This document shows, piece after piece, positions 21,439-30,068 of a stretch of DNA of 64,000 nucleotides (the stretch's first letter is position 1; the number at the start of each line of letters is the position of its first letter). Origin of the DNA: an uncultured Dokdonia sp. (GTDB lineage Bacteria; Bacteroidota; Bacteroidia; Flavobacteriales; Flavobacteriaceae); NCBI RefSeq assembly GCF_947492535.1, contig NZ_CANLNH010000003.1, forward strand, positions 248,001 through 312,000, given 5' to 3'. The translations under genes were made by a program, and so were the position numbers. The notes under the pieces were generated by a model. The model did no database searches. It was not told the origin of the DNA and was given only the letters and a program-made list of their open reading frames with translations.

Positions 21439-24399
21439 ATGGAAGATTCAGGACAAGAAATAACAGGAACAGAAGGAGAAGAATTAGATGGTACAACAGG
21501 ACAAGAAGTAGGAGGGGTAGATGGACAACTAGAAGAAATAGCAGAAGTAAACCCAGTTGTGCCTGTACCTATAGAACCAGTGCCTATAGATATAGAAGAA
21601 ATAGGTCCTGGAGGTACTGGAGGACCTCCAGGAGATATTATTTTGTCTCCAATTGATGGATTTATAAAATCTAAAGAAACACTCAAAACGTTTTTTCAAA
21701 AAGGAGATATTCCAGAAGAAGATCAATTTGCAGACTTGATAGATGCATTCAGACATATGAATGATGGACACACCATTACAGATGTATCTACAGCTCCTAA
21801 TGGGATTATAAGCATTACCTTATCTAATGGTACCGTTGTAGCAATTACACCGCCCGTAAATGATGAGTATGTGCCTAAAACAGGAGGAGGATTTACAGGA
21901 CATGTAGGTGTAGGAACAGAAACACCAGGCGCTATACTAGAGGTTAAAGGAACATTCTCGCCTACACGACCACATTTAGCTATAAATACTGTTAATGATC
22001 ATGTATCGTTAAGTTTACAACATCTAGGAGTAGATAAAGGGTCTATATGGTACAATGCGGACATTGATAAAATGGCATTTGGAAAAGGGATTAGTGCACG
22101 ACATACACTTTTTATAGATGGGAATGATAATTTTGGGATAGGAACCAATGATCCGCAAAAAAAGCTTCATATAGACGGAGGAGTTGTCAGAATTCAATCT
22201 CCTTCTGGACATGCTGATATAGGATCTATAAATAATACAGCTTTTCATTTTCAAACTGGTCTTCCTAAATTTTGGTTTGATAAAGAAGTATTAGCTCATG
22301 GAAATTTAGGTCTCTCTACCAAGGATACCTATATGCGTTTTAGTGACGGAGCTATATTTGAAAATAACCAAAGAGTCGCTACACAAAGTTGGGCAAATAG
22401 TCAAGGGTTTTTAAAAGAAAGTACAGCAACTAATTATGTTCGTAAAGATAGAAATGAAAATAATGCTTTCTTTGATGATTACTTGATCTTTAATTACAAT
22501 ACTACATCTGATGTAGACGCTATTAGTTTTAACCCAAATACAAATGGATTTTATTTTAATGCAGCTAGAGGTAAGAATAAAACACATGCAAATGCAGATA
22601 TCTATGTAAATAAAGTAATTGCATTTAATGATATTGCTACAGCAGAGAGTGTACATGTAGCGGGTAATGTATATGCAGGAGCAGGAAGTCAAGGTTCTTC
22701 TTATTTTGGAGATGGGAAAGAGATTATACGATTTAATGATGGTTGGTTACGATTAAACCCTTCTACAACAGCTGCTACTAGATTTGGTACGGGAATCTAC
22801 TGTGGAGCAAGTAAACTAAGAACAGATGGTCAGTTTGAAATAGGTTCTGAAGGTAATAAATTTAAAGTAACTTCTGGAGGTACTGTTACTGCAGCTGGAA
22901 ATATATATTCTAATGGAGAATCTTACTTTGGAGATGGAAAAAGGGTTATACGATTTGATGATGGTTGGTTAAGGATAAATCCTGATAGTGCTTTTACTGC
23001 TGGTATCTATTGCGGTACAGGTAAGCTAAGAACAGATGGCCAGCTTGAAGTAGGATCAAGCGGAAATAAATTTAAAGTAACTACATCAGGAACAGTTACG
23101 GCTGCAGGAGCGTTAACAGTTGGCGGTAATATGAGTATGACCTTAGGAGATGGTAAGGGAGTAAGATTTTGGGGTCATGATAACTATAAAATATATATGT
23201 CTTCTGCCACAAATGGTACTTGGGGAGGAAGAGTAAGTGGGGATACGACTTCAGATTATAACATGTACTTTAGAATGACAGGAGGTACAAACAGAGGTTT
23301 TGTATTTAAGAATGATCATAATGAAGTAGCAGGAATAGATGCTAGTGGTAATGCTCGGTTTAATGGAACTATTTATGAAGGTGGAACTGCATTAAGTAAT
23401 AAATATTTAGGAAAAACAGCAAAAGCTGCTGATAGTAATAAATTGGATGGAATTGACTCTTCTGGATTTGTAAGAGATGGAGTAGATGAACATAGATCTT
23501 GGAATAATGAATATTTGATTTTTACACATAATGGAGCAGATAATGTAGACGCTATTAGTTATGATGATGCAAATAATGCATTTCATTTTAATGCTGATAG
23601 ATCAAAAACCAAAACATCATCCAATGCAAAAGTATATGCAGGCGCTTTATATGAAGGGGGAACTGCCTTAACGAGTAAATATCTAGGTAAAACAGCAAAA
23701 GCAGTCGATTCTGAAAAAGTAGATGGCATTAATGGGGCTTCTCTCTTACGATCAGATGCAAATGATACATTTACAGGAACACTTGCAGTAGGCTCTACAT
23801 CAACAAGACAAGCAGGTATTTATGGCATTTATGACTCTACCAAAGTAGGTCATATTTGGTCTATAGGAACTAATTACAAAATATCTCAAACAGGAGTTAA
23901 TTTTGGGAATTTATATGGGTTTGCTTATAAACACACTAATAACCCAACTGGAGGTACTATGGCTGGAGGTCATCAAGCAATTTGGTGTAAAAACGGAGCT
24001 CCTAGAGTTGCTCTTGGTGATAATATATGGACAAGTGGGACTATATATGCTGCCGGAAGTATTACATCTGCGGGTAACGTAACGGCTTACTCTGATAAGC
24101 GTTTAAAAACAGCATTTAAACCGATACAGGAGAATATTCTTGATAAAATAGATCAACTTAAGCCTACATTTTATCAATGGAAAGATCAAGCTAAAGATCA
24201 AGCAAGACAACTAGGATTCATAGCGCAAGAAGTAAAAGACGTTTTTCCAGAGTGGGTTCATGAAAATGAAGAATACTATAGTATGTCTTATGATAAAATG
24301 GGGGCAGTATTAGCTGTACAGGGAATCCAAGAACTGCGCGCAGAGATCAAATCACTGAAAGAAGAATTAAAAACAATAAGAGATGGGTTTACCAAGTAG
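21439..24399 (+). CDS. Tail-fibre-like protein with S74 intramolecular chaperone
   Basis: A 986-residue fibre-like protein. Residues 1-60 are low-complexity, rich in Glu, Gly and Pro, with a short collagen-like stretch. The middle contains repeated fibre units: two copies of a block with YFGDGK and IRF-DGWLR at about 425-560, and two copies of YLGKTAKA-DS-K-DGI. Residues about 884-986 are a peptidase S74 (endosialidase-type chaperone) domain: it starts SDKRLKTAF, with the catalytic Ser-Asp-Lys dyad, contains LGFIAQEVKDVFPEWV, and ends in a coiled coil. In known families this domain trimerises the fibre and then cleaves itself off before the Ser. There is no signal peptide. This is the strongest evidence in the cluster for a phage-tail-like or extracellular injection particle. 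Confidence 0.88.
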   Translation: MEDSGQEITGTEGEELDGTTGQEVGGVDGQLEEIAEVNPVVPVPIEPVPIDIEEIGPGGTGGPPGDIILSPIDGFIKSKETLKTFFQKGDIPEEDQFADLIDAFRHMNDGHTITDVSTAPNGIISITLSNGTVVAITPPVNDEYVPKTGGGFTGHVGVGTETPGAILEVKGTFSPTRPHLAINTVNDHVSLSLQHLGVDKGSIWYNADIDKMAFGKGISARHTLFIDGNDNFGIGTNDPQKKLHIDGGVVRIQSPSGHADIGSINNTAFHFQTGLPKFWFDKEVLAHGNLGLSTKDTYMRFSDGAIFENNQRVATQSWANSQGFLKESTATNYVRKDRNENNAFFDDYLIFNYNTTSDVDAISFNPNTNGFYFNAARGKNKTHANADIYVNKVIAFNDIATAESVHVAGNVYAGAGSQGSSYFGDGKEIIRFNDGWLRLNPSTTAATRFGTGIYCGASKLRTDGQFEIGSEGNKFKVTSGGTVTAAGNIYSNGESYFGDGKRVIRFDDGWLRINPDSAFTAGIYCGTGKLRTDGQLEVGSSGNKFKVTTSGTVTAAGALTVGGNMSMTLGDGKGVRFWGHDNYKIYMSSATNGTWGGRVSGDTTSDYNMYFRMTGGTNRGFVFKNDHNEVAGIDASGNARFNGTIYEGGTALSNKYLGKTAKAADSNKLDGIDSSGFVRDGVDEHRSWNNEYLIFTHNGADNVDAISYDDANNAFHFNADRSKTKTSSNAKVYAGALYEGGTALTSKYLGKTAKAVDSEKVDGINGASLLRSDANDTFTGTLAVGSTSTRQAGIYGIYDSTKVGHIWSIGTNYKISQTGVNFGNLYGFAYKHTNNPTGGTMAGGHQAIWCKNGAPRVALGDNIWTSGTIYAAGSITSAGNVTAYSDKRLKTAFKPIQENILDKIDQLKPTFYQWKDQAKDQARQLGFIAQEVKDVFPEWVHENEEYYSMSYDKMGAVLAVQGIQELRAEIKSLKEELKTIRDGFTK

Positions 24400-24970
24400 T
24401 GGTTCAATAAGTATTGAACAAATTTTAACAGAGATGGGACGCTCTTCGACGAGCCCAGCAAATCTCAGAGATCTTGCCGCAGAATGGCTTTCGCATACTG
24501 GTAATCAAAAGTTTAATAGAACAACAAATATCAGTTTAAGTCTTTGGAGAGGAGAAACTTGGGATCCATTTATCGATCCACCAACGGATTATTTAACAAT
24601 TCAACCTAGTCTTTATGATGGATCTAATTTACCAGAAACAATTCCTATCAATGTAACTAGTAATACACATTGGACAGTGACAGAAATATCAGGAGCAAAT
24701 GCCACTACGTTAAGTAGATCAGATGGATCAGGCAATGGAAGATTTACTGTAAGTATCTCTGTCAATAATTCAGAAATTCGATCGGGTGAAATAGAAGTGA
24801 GAGCAGGAGCTATTCGACGCACTTTTAATTGGTCACAATCTGGCCCTTATATTGGAGGCCCTGGTGATGGAGGTCCTTTAGATAATAATGGTGGTGGAAA
24901 TGGTGATGGAAGTGGAGGAGACGGTGATCCTATAGATGATTTTCCTACAATAGACGAAGGGTTTCAGTAA
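24383..24970 (+). CDS. Small tail-associated protein with BACON-like domain
   Basis: A 195-residue protein overlapping the end of the fibre gene by 17 bases, so translation is probably coupled. The N-terminus (LPSSGSISIEQILTEMG) resembles proteins found next to tail fibres. Residues about 95-155 form a beta-sandwich resembling BACON (VTSNTHWTVTEISG, with a WSQSG end), a domain used in carbohydrate or mucin binding in Bacteroidota. Residues 155-195 are a Gly/Asp-rich flexible tail. No signal peptide is present. A fibre-tip or fibre-assembly role is inferred from position. Confidence 0.75.
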   Translation: MGLPSSGSISIEQILTEMGRSSTSPANLRDLAAEWLSHTGNQKFNRTTNISLSLWRGETWDPFIDPPTDYLTIQPSLYDGSNLPETIPINVTSNTHWTVTEISGANATTLSRSDGSGNGRFTVSISVNNSEIRSGEIEVRAGAIRRTFNWSQSGPYIGGPGDGGPLDNNGGGNGDGSGGDGDPIDDFPTIDEGFQ

Positions 24971-24997
24971 AAAATAATTAATAAAAATATATAACAC

Positions 24998-25189
24998 ATG
25001 AAAAATGAAAATTTAGAACTATTGGCTTCGGCGTTACGCACAGCAGGAGGAAATTTTGACATCCCAACATTAGATTTAATACTTACTATTAAAGAATTGG
25101 TAGATGACAAAGGAATAGACATCTCTCTAGGGGATATTGGGACTATTAGGAATGAAGTAGCCTCTAGATATCGATCTACAGAACAATAA
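24998..25189 (+). CDS. Small conserved-looking hypothetical protein
   Basis: A 63-residue, probably helical protein (LLASALRTAGGNFDIPTLDL). It is the last gene of the giant-protein cluster, 27 bases after the preceding stop and just before a strong terminator. I recognise no family. Its place at the end of the operon suggests a small accessory or chaperone subunit, but nothing in the sequence proves it. Confidence 0.65.
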   Translation: MKNENLELLASALRTAGGNFDIPTLDLILTIKELVDDKGIDISLGDIGTIRNEVASRYRSTEQ

Positions 25190-25224
25190 TAATGATAGTT
25201 GAGTGTGGTGTTTAGACTATCTAG

Positions 25225-25257
25225 AAAAGAGTTTCTAAAAAAAAGAAGCTCTTTTTT
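25225..25257 (+). terminator. Strong intrinsic terminator ending the giant-gene cluster
   Basis: A 12 bp stem (AAAAGAGTTTCT with AGAAGCTCTTTT, one G-U pair) with a seven-A loop, followed by a T-run. It lies 36 bases after the stop of the 63-residue gene. Confidence 0.85.
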
Positions 25258-25270
25258 ATGTGTAATAAGT

Positions 25271-25408
25271 TATATACGCTTTCGCGAAATCGAGCTCGCG
25301 AGATTCACGACCAAAGGGGGAGTAAAGCGGTAAATCGAGCTCGCGAGACTTACCTGTCGGCAGGCAGGTTCACGATCAAGGGGAGAGTAAAGCGGTAAAG
25401 CGTATATA
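25271..25408. repeat. Palindrome interrupted by a nested double repeat
   Basis: The outer arms TATATACGCTTT and AAAGCGTATATA are the two halves of the palindrome seen intact at 63801-63822. Between them lie two copies of a unit starting AAATCGAGCTCGCGAGA and ending GTAAAGCGGT: 25287-25331 (45 bp) and 25332-25396 (65 bp). The second copy carries an extra insert containing CCTGTCGGCAGGCAGG, itself a palindrome-like flavobacterial repeat. The result is a repeat within a repeat within a repeat. Confidence 0.8.
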
Positions 25409-25659
25409 AATACACCTAATTAAGAATTGCTCATACGTTATTGTTACTGAGAATAATATACGGATTAATGTTAGGAGTAATCGATGGTTAGTGAATATTC
25501 GAAACCTAACAAAACGTTATGAAAAGCTTTTTACTGAAAATACATTAGATAATTGTAATGAGTGAAAGAAATGGATGTTTTTTACACAAGGACTTACTAT
25601 TTCAGTACGATTCATAGATGAATCTATCTATTTAGTAAACTAAAAAATATCATAAAAGT

Positions 25660-25678
25660 GTTTTAGGTATGTTTTAGG
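25660..25678 (+). repeat. Arm-type repeat, relic copy outside the element
   Basis: Sequence GTTTTAGGTATGTTTTAGG, a direct pair of GTTTTAGG. The same motif lies at 26233-26251 beside the first integrase gene and, with one change, at 55377-55395 near the element's right end. Its position next to an att-like tRNA half suggests it is an integrase arm-binding site left by an earlier related element. Confidence 0.7.
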
Positions 25679-25688
25679 AGAATAAAAA

Positions 25689-25717
25689 AAGCAGTTACAA
25701 AATGAATGTAACTGCTT
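25689..25717. terminator. Hairpin beside relic att site
   Basis: The arms AAGCAGTTAC and GTAACTGCTT are flanked by A and T runs and can terminate in either direction. A near copy sits at 55405-55433 next to the element's right att site, so about 100 bp here is homologous to the element's right end. Confidence 0.75.
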
Positions 25718-25730
25718 CATTATTAAGTAT

Positions 25731-25776
25731 CGAGAACGAGAATTGAACTCGTGTCCGCCTCTGGCGGATATGAATC
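25731..25776 (-). pseudogene. Degenerate tRNA 3'-half (relic att site) with palindrome insertion
   Basis: On the minus strand the T arm and acceptor 3' strand of the CAU tRNA half are preserved (25731-25753). The anticodon stem and variable loop are replaced by a palindrome, TCCGCC-TCT-GGCGGA (25754-25768). It is an imperfect third copy of the att sequence found at 26085-26129 and 55443-55487. No 5' half exists nearby, so it cannot be a working tRNA. Confidence 0.75.
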
Positions 25777-25782
25777 CTACCT

Positions 25783-26046
25783 TTATACTATGTTGAAAAA
25801 CTGATTAATAATTTCTTTTTTTTCCTTTCTACCTATTCCCGATTTGAACCATTTTTCTCTAGAAAGAGCTTCCTTTTTGGATTCAAAAAATTCTATATGA
25901 ATTACAATCCAAGGTCTGTAGGATATTGTCCAGCCTTTTGTTGCATATTTATTATGAGAATGGAATCGAGAGATTAAATTAGATGAAATACCTGTATAGG
26001 ATTTTTGATGCTTTTGAGAATATAGTATGTAAACGACGTACTCCAT
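25783..26046 (-). CDS. GIY-YIG domain endonuclease-like protein
   Basis: An 87-residue single-domain GIY-YIG protein. The motif reads YVVYILYS then YTGISSNL-RFHSHN, followed by an acidic region with ESKKEALSREKWFKSG, as in the UvrC-like small GIY-YIG family common in Bacteroidota. I chose the ATG at 26046, because a longer frame to 26064 would use TTG and run into a hairpin. On its own strand the gene follows a tRNA 3'-half and that half's terminator hairpin, and ends just before another tRNA 3'-half. It is thus framed by two direct copies of the same sequence. GIY-YIG proteins cut DNA in repair, restriction and homing. Here the context suggests a mobile or parasitic cassette tied to tRNA ends. 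Confidence 0.85.
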   Translation of the reverse strand: MEYVVYILYSQKHQKSYTGISSNLISRFHSHNKYATKGWTISYRPWIVIHIEFFESKKEALSREKWFKSGIGRKEKKEIINQFFNIV

Positions 26047-26052
26047 AAAACT

Positions 26053-26080
26053 TAAAAAGGTCAACTATTGTTGACCTTTT
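26053..26080. terminator. Hairpin after tRNA 3'-half
   Basis: The arms AAAAGGTCAAC and GTTGACCTTTT form an 11 bp perfect stem with a four-base loop. On the minus strand it directly follows the tRNA 3'-half, as a tRNA terminator would, and precedes the GIY-YIG start codon by seven bases. Confidence 0.8.
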
Positions 26081-26084
26081 ATTT

Positions 26085-26129
26085 GTAGCGAGAACGAGAA
26101 TTGAACTCGTGACCTCCGGGTTATGAATT
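26085..26129 (-). repeat. attL: 45 bp tRNA(CAU) 3'-half direct repeat
   Basis: On the minus strand it reads as anticodon loop TTCATAA, stem and variable loop CCCGGAGGTC, T arm ACGAG-TTCAATT-CTCGT, acceptor TCTCGCT and discriminator A. It is identical to 55443-55487 over 45 bases. No matching tRNA 5' half is present to the right, so it is an orphan half. Confidence 0.9.
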
Positions 26130-26232
26130 CTATGACGTTTATTTCAATGTATTTTCTATTATTTGATAATCAGTATTTTAAAAATAATTCATTTCAATAA
26201 ATGTTAATAAAAACCATTAAAAACCACCAAAT

Positions 26233-26251
26233 GTTTTAGGTATGTTTTAGG
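26233..26251 (+). repeat. Arm-type repeat at element left end
   Basis: GTTTTAGGTATGTTTTAGG, located 47 bases upstream of the first integrase gene and about 100 bases inside attL. Same orientation as the copy near attR. Likely a recombinase arm-binding site. Confidence 0.65.
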
Positions 26252-26297
26252 TAGAATTGATTGCTTTGCGTAAATTTAAGTCAACAAATCATACCTT

Positions 26298-27509
26298 ATG
26301 GCATCAGTAAAAATAATACTTTGGAAGCACGATAGAAAGAAAGATGGCACATTACCACTAGCAATTCGTATTACTAAAAACCGTAAAACGAGATATATTT
26401 TCACTGGTGAGTATATCGACGAAAAACATTGGGATGCAAAAGAACATACTGTAAAAAAATCTCATCCTACGTCCAAAAGACTTAATAATTTTCTTCTTAA
26501 GAAACTTTCGGAAGCACATAACATTGCTCTTGATGTTGAAACGAATGACAGCCAGAAAACAGTCAAAAACATCAAAACAATGATCGTGAATGATCGTAAT
26601 ACGAATTTCTTTGACGTTGCAGAAATATATCTTGAAGCTCTAAACAAAAGACAAAAATTTCATCAAGAGAATAACGATAGGGGGCGACTAAACATCTTTA
26701 AAAACTACCTAGGAAAGTCTGCATTAGATTTTAAAGATTTAGACGAGGATTTATTACAGAAATTCAAAAATCATCTTGCTTTTGAATTAAAGCGGTCTGA
26801 GCGCACTGTTGTTAATTATATGATCTTAATACGAACGATTTACAACTTAGCGATTTCAAAATCAATCACGGATAGAAATTCCTATCCATTTGGAAGAGGG
26901 AAGGTTCAAATTAAAATTCCCGAAAGCGAAAAGATAGGTCTCAATAGGGAAGAAGTATTACAACTTGAAAACATAGAGGATATAACACCTGCGCAACAAC
27001 ACGCTTTGAATGTTTGGTTGTTCAGCTTTTATTTTGCAGGTATTAGAGTAGGGGATGTTCTAAAATTAAAGTGGTCAGACTTTAAAGATGGGCGTTTATA
27101 TTATCGAATGGGTAAGAACAAGAAACTTGTTTCTTTAAAAGTACCAGATAAGGCACAAGCCATTTTAGATACTTATGCACAAGAAAAAATAAAAAGAACA
27201 GATTTAGTTTTTTCTGACCTTAAAGGCGTTGATTTTAATGATAAGAAATACCTAACAACACGTGTTAAAACCATTACACGTAATTTTAATAGGCGTTTAG
27301 AACTTATTGCGGAAAAGCTAGAGATTGATAAAAAGCTCTCAATGCACATCGCGCGTCATAGTTTTGGGAATATCTCAGGCGATAAAATCCCAATTCAAAT
27401 GCTACAAAAGCTTTATCGTCATTCGTCTATTACGACTACCGTGAATTATCAACAGAACTTCATGCATCAAGAAACCGATGAGGCATTGGATAAAGTGATT
27501 AATTTTTAG
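26298..27509 (+). CDS. int: Tyrosine recombinase, Bacteroidota mobile-element type
   Basis: A 403-residue integrase. Residues 1-75 are an arm-DNA-binding domain typical of Bacteroidota conjugative-transposon recombinases (TKNRKTRYIFTGEYI). Residues 103-195 are the core-binding SAM-like domain. Residues 215-403 form the catalytic domain with Arg250 (AGIRVGDVLKLKW), a Lys near 276, His350-x-x-Arg353 (HIARHSFGN), His375 and Tyr384 (VNYQ). Length and motif order are complete, so it should be active. It lies 168 bases inside attL and reads into the element, the standard place for the gene that drives integration and excision at the tRNA-derived site. It differs in type from the second integrase at 49.4 kb. 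Confidence 0.93.
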   Translation: MASVKIILWKHDRKKDGTLPLAIRITKNRKTRYIFTGEYIDEKHWDAKEHTVKKSHPTSKRLNNFLLKKLSEAHNIALDVETNDSQKTVKNIKTMIVNDRNTNFFDVAEIYLEALNKRQKFHQENNDRGRLNIFKNYLGKSALDFKDLDEDLLQKFKNHLAFELKRSERTVVNYMILIRTIYNLAISKSITDRNSYPFGRGKVQIKIPESEKIGLNREEVLQLENIEDITPAQQHALNVWLFSFYFAGIRVGDVLKLKWSDFKDGRLYYRMGKNKKLVSLKVPDKAQAILDTYAQEKIKRTDLVFSDLKGVDFNDKKYLTTRVKTITRNFNRRLELIAEKLEIDKKLSMHIARHSFGNISGDKIPIQMLQKLYRHSSITTTVNYQQNFMHQETDEALDKVINF

Positions 27510-27923
27510 AGTTTTAGAAAATTAAAATTAGTAAATACTTTTTTAAATGTTATTAATAGCACAAATCAACTAAATTTTTCAAGAACCTCGTTAAGATAAG
27601 TTGATAATATTAAAGAAAATGATAAGCTTATGGATAATGATATCTATGGTGAAAAAATAATTAAAGTCACTAAAGATTTGAAAGGTTATACGAAAAAATA
27701 ATATATATAAAATACGGTTTACCGTAAAATGCTTAAAATTAGCATTTTAAATTTTATTTGTATTTTGGACTCCATAAATAAAATTAGACAATAATTTTAA
27801 GTAAATAATTCTAAAAATATTAAAACAGATTATATACCGTATTTTGAATGATATATAAATATATAATTTGTATCTGATATTGTAATTGATAGGAAGTATT
27901 AAGGAATAACCAATAATATTTAA
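27510..27923. other. Non-coding A+T-rich spacer after integrase
   Basis: No clear gene. A hairpin with a nine-base stem (TAAAATGCT / AGCATTTTA, 27725-27749) could terminate integrase transcription. A 24-codon frame at 27630-27701 (ending KDLKGYTKK) is too short to call and could be a remnant. The stretch before 27924 should contain the promoter of the peptidase gene. Confidence 0.5.
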
Positions 27924-29534
27924 ATGAGTAATCGAAATTTAATTTTTGCTAAAGATGATAAATATGAAATTTATAAGTTTAATAAAACGAATTTGGTAAA
28001 AGCTCTTTATAATAATATTTACCCTAAAGAGAAAATTGAATCGAGTAAGTTGTTTAGGTATTTAGTAGAATATTTTACTTATCATTCTGCAGAAAAATCT
28101 CAAGCTAGAACAATTATAGTAGAAAAGGAATATATAAGTGAGTCTTATTTAAATGATATAAGGCTTTTTTACTGGAGTAATTTTAAAAGTTATCCTAAGT
28201 TTTGCAGAAGGTTGCATTTTTTTGGAGAAGAATTTTCAAAAAAAGAATTACAAGATTATATTTTACAAAACGATAAGAAGTTTTTTGAAGATAATTATTT
28301 AGGATATTTAGTAGTAAAGCCAACGGGGAATTCTTTATTAGGTCCTACTTTTTTAAAAACTTATGGTGATTCCATAAATAATGAAAGGCATTACAACTCT
28401 GTAGTTGATATGAAGATTAACTTATTTGGAATTGAAATACCTATTAGAGGGCTGGTCTTTCAGGAACAGGATGGTGCTGTAGGGGTATGTGCAACTCAAG
28501 CTATATGGTCAGCTATGAATAAATTAAGTTCTTTATTTCGCATAGATATGCTTTCTCCTAGTGAAATATCTTCTTATGGAGGTTTAGGTTCTAAAGGTCG
28601 TGTTTTTCCTAATTCTGGGCTTTCTAATGATCAAATTTTTAAAATTTTCAGAAAAGCTAAGCTTACAGTCGAGCTTATGGCATTGTCAGAAAATGGAAGA
28701 AAAAAAATAGACAAAAAATTATTCAAAAGAATTGTATATGCTTATAATCGTATAGGAATACCTATTTTATTAGGTTATTTTGGAATCAACGGGAAAGGAA
28801 GTTCTTTATCAAGAGAAGGTCAAAGGCATTTGGTTACTATTATTGGTTATAGAATAGATAAAACTAATAGAACTACTAGTGTTGGTATAAATACCTTAGC
28901 AGACAATTTATTTAGATTGTATGTTCATAATGATCAGATAGGACCTTATACAAAAATTGGTTTTGATGAAAAACCTACTAGAGGAGAATATGAAATTCAA
29001 AGTAATTGGATAGGTTCTAATAATGAAAATGTTGTCTATGATAGCTTATTAGTTCCACTTAAGAACTCTATTAGAATTAGGTATCAAAATATACTCCAGT
29101 CAACTACTAAGATAGATAGAATTGTAAAACAAATCTTAAAAGCGCCCGTTGTTATTGAATGGGATATTTATCTAGATAAAAGTACTAATTATAAAAGGGA
29201 TATTTTGTTGCAGGATATTGATGATAGACATAAAATGAGAATTTCTGTTGAATCATTTCCAAAATACATATGGGTAGCTAGATTGAACACAATACCGTCT
29301 GATACTTCGAAAGAATTAAAATTTGATATTTTATTTGATAGTTCAGAAAGCCCAACGAGTTTTTGTATTCATCGAGTTTTTTACTACGATTTAAAACTTG
29401 GAATAAGAATTGTTGATGCACTAGATAAGGATGGGTTAAAACCCCTTTCAAATCTGCTTCCGTCTGGAAATCTTTCGGAAACTCATATTATAAAATATAA
29501 AGAGGAGTTTGATAAATCTTTTAATTATATATGA
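27924..29534 (+). CDS. Papain-like (C39-like) cysteine peptidase of unknown role
   Basis: A 536-residue soluble protein. Residues 175-345 have the order and spacing of a papain-fold peptidase: an oxyanion Gln in FQEQDGAVGVCATQAIW with Cys189, His302 in GQRHLVTIIGYR, and Asp337 (or Asn336) in LYVHNDQIGPYTKI. The N-terminal 125 residues carry a striking block, FCRRLHFFGEE (93-103), of unknown fold. The C-terminal 190 residues look alpha/beta without recognisable motifs. There is no signal peptide or transporter domain, which argues against a bacteriocin-exporting C39 protein. It stands alone between the integrase and a small gene, in the defence part of the element. Proteolytic effector of a conflict system is my best guess. 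Confidence 0.65.
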   Translation: MSNRNLIFAKDDKYEIYKFNKTNLVKALYNNIYPKEKIESSKLFRYLVEYFTYHSAEKSQARTIIVEKEYISESYLNDIRLFYWSNFKSYPKFCRRLHFFGEEFSKKELQDYILQNDKKFFEDNYLGYLVVKPTGNSLLGPTFLKTYGDSINNERHYNSVVDMKINLFGIEIPIRGLVFQEQDGAVGVCATQAIWSAMNKLSSLFRIDMLSPSEISSYGGLGSKGRVFPNSGLSNDQIFKIFRKAKLTVELMALSENGRKKIDKKLFKRIVYAYNRIGIPILLGYFGINGKGSSLSREGQRHLVTIIGYRIDKTNRTTSVGINTLADNLFRLYVHNDQIGPYTKIGFDEKPTRGEYEIQSNWIGSNNENVVYDSLLVPLKNSIRIRYQNILQSTTKIDRIVKQILKAPVVIEWDIYLDKSTNYKRDILLQDIDDRHKMRISVESFPKYIWVARLNTIPSDTSKELKFDILFDSSESPTSFCIHRVFYYDLKLGIRIVDALDKDGLKPLSNLLPSGNLSETHIIKYKEEFDKSFNYI

Positions 29535-30068
29535 TTTAGACAAATGACTATTAATAAAATTTAAGTAGGGATGATATAAAAAAATCAAGTTTGGAGATTA
29601 GCATTAAAAAAATATCTAAAAGTTATTAACAAATTATTTTTTAAGTATAAGACAATTTGTTTTTTATAAAAGGTTTAATAATGATAGTTATTATAGTATT
29701 TATTTTGAATATTATATATGTTAGGATTACAGAACTATCTATTTAATATTGGTTATAATTTAAATAGATGATTTTCAATTTAATAAATGATATTAATAAT
29801 CTGATATTCAAATAAATATATTTTTTAATATTTTGACAAAAAGAAAGTTTTAAACAGGTTATTAACAAATTTATAATTTATTTTTGAATGAATTGTTATA
29901 TATTTGTCTCCCTTTTAAATTTGGTGTAAGTATAAAAACTTAATATATTAATAACTTTTTAACAAAAAAAAACAAAAGTTATCGACATATATTAAAATAA
30001 ATTTATAATGCTTAATTGAATTTTGAATTATTGTTAAGCGTTTTTTTTGAATTTGTAAGGATAATATT
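29535..30068. other. Long intergenic region with a possible promoter
   Basis: 534 bases with no gene, extremely A+T-rich. A good Bacteroidota -7 box (TAnnTTTG) is TATATTTG at 29899-29906. I could not find a convincing -33 partner. If used, it would give a leader of about 150 nt for the 83-residue gene at 30069, long enough for regulation. Confidence 0.4.

Noticed and set aside
21439-24399. Diversity-generating retroelement acting on the fibre gene
   Set aside because: No reverse transcriptase or template repeat was found in the window.
867-25189. Calling a complete contractile injection system
   Set aside because: No sheath, tube, spike or baseplate gene is in view; the S74 fibre and LysM protein alone are not proof.
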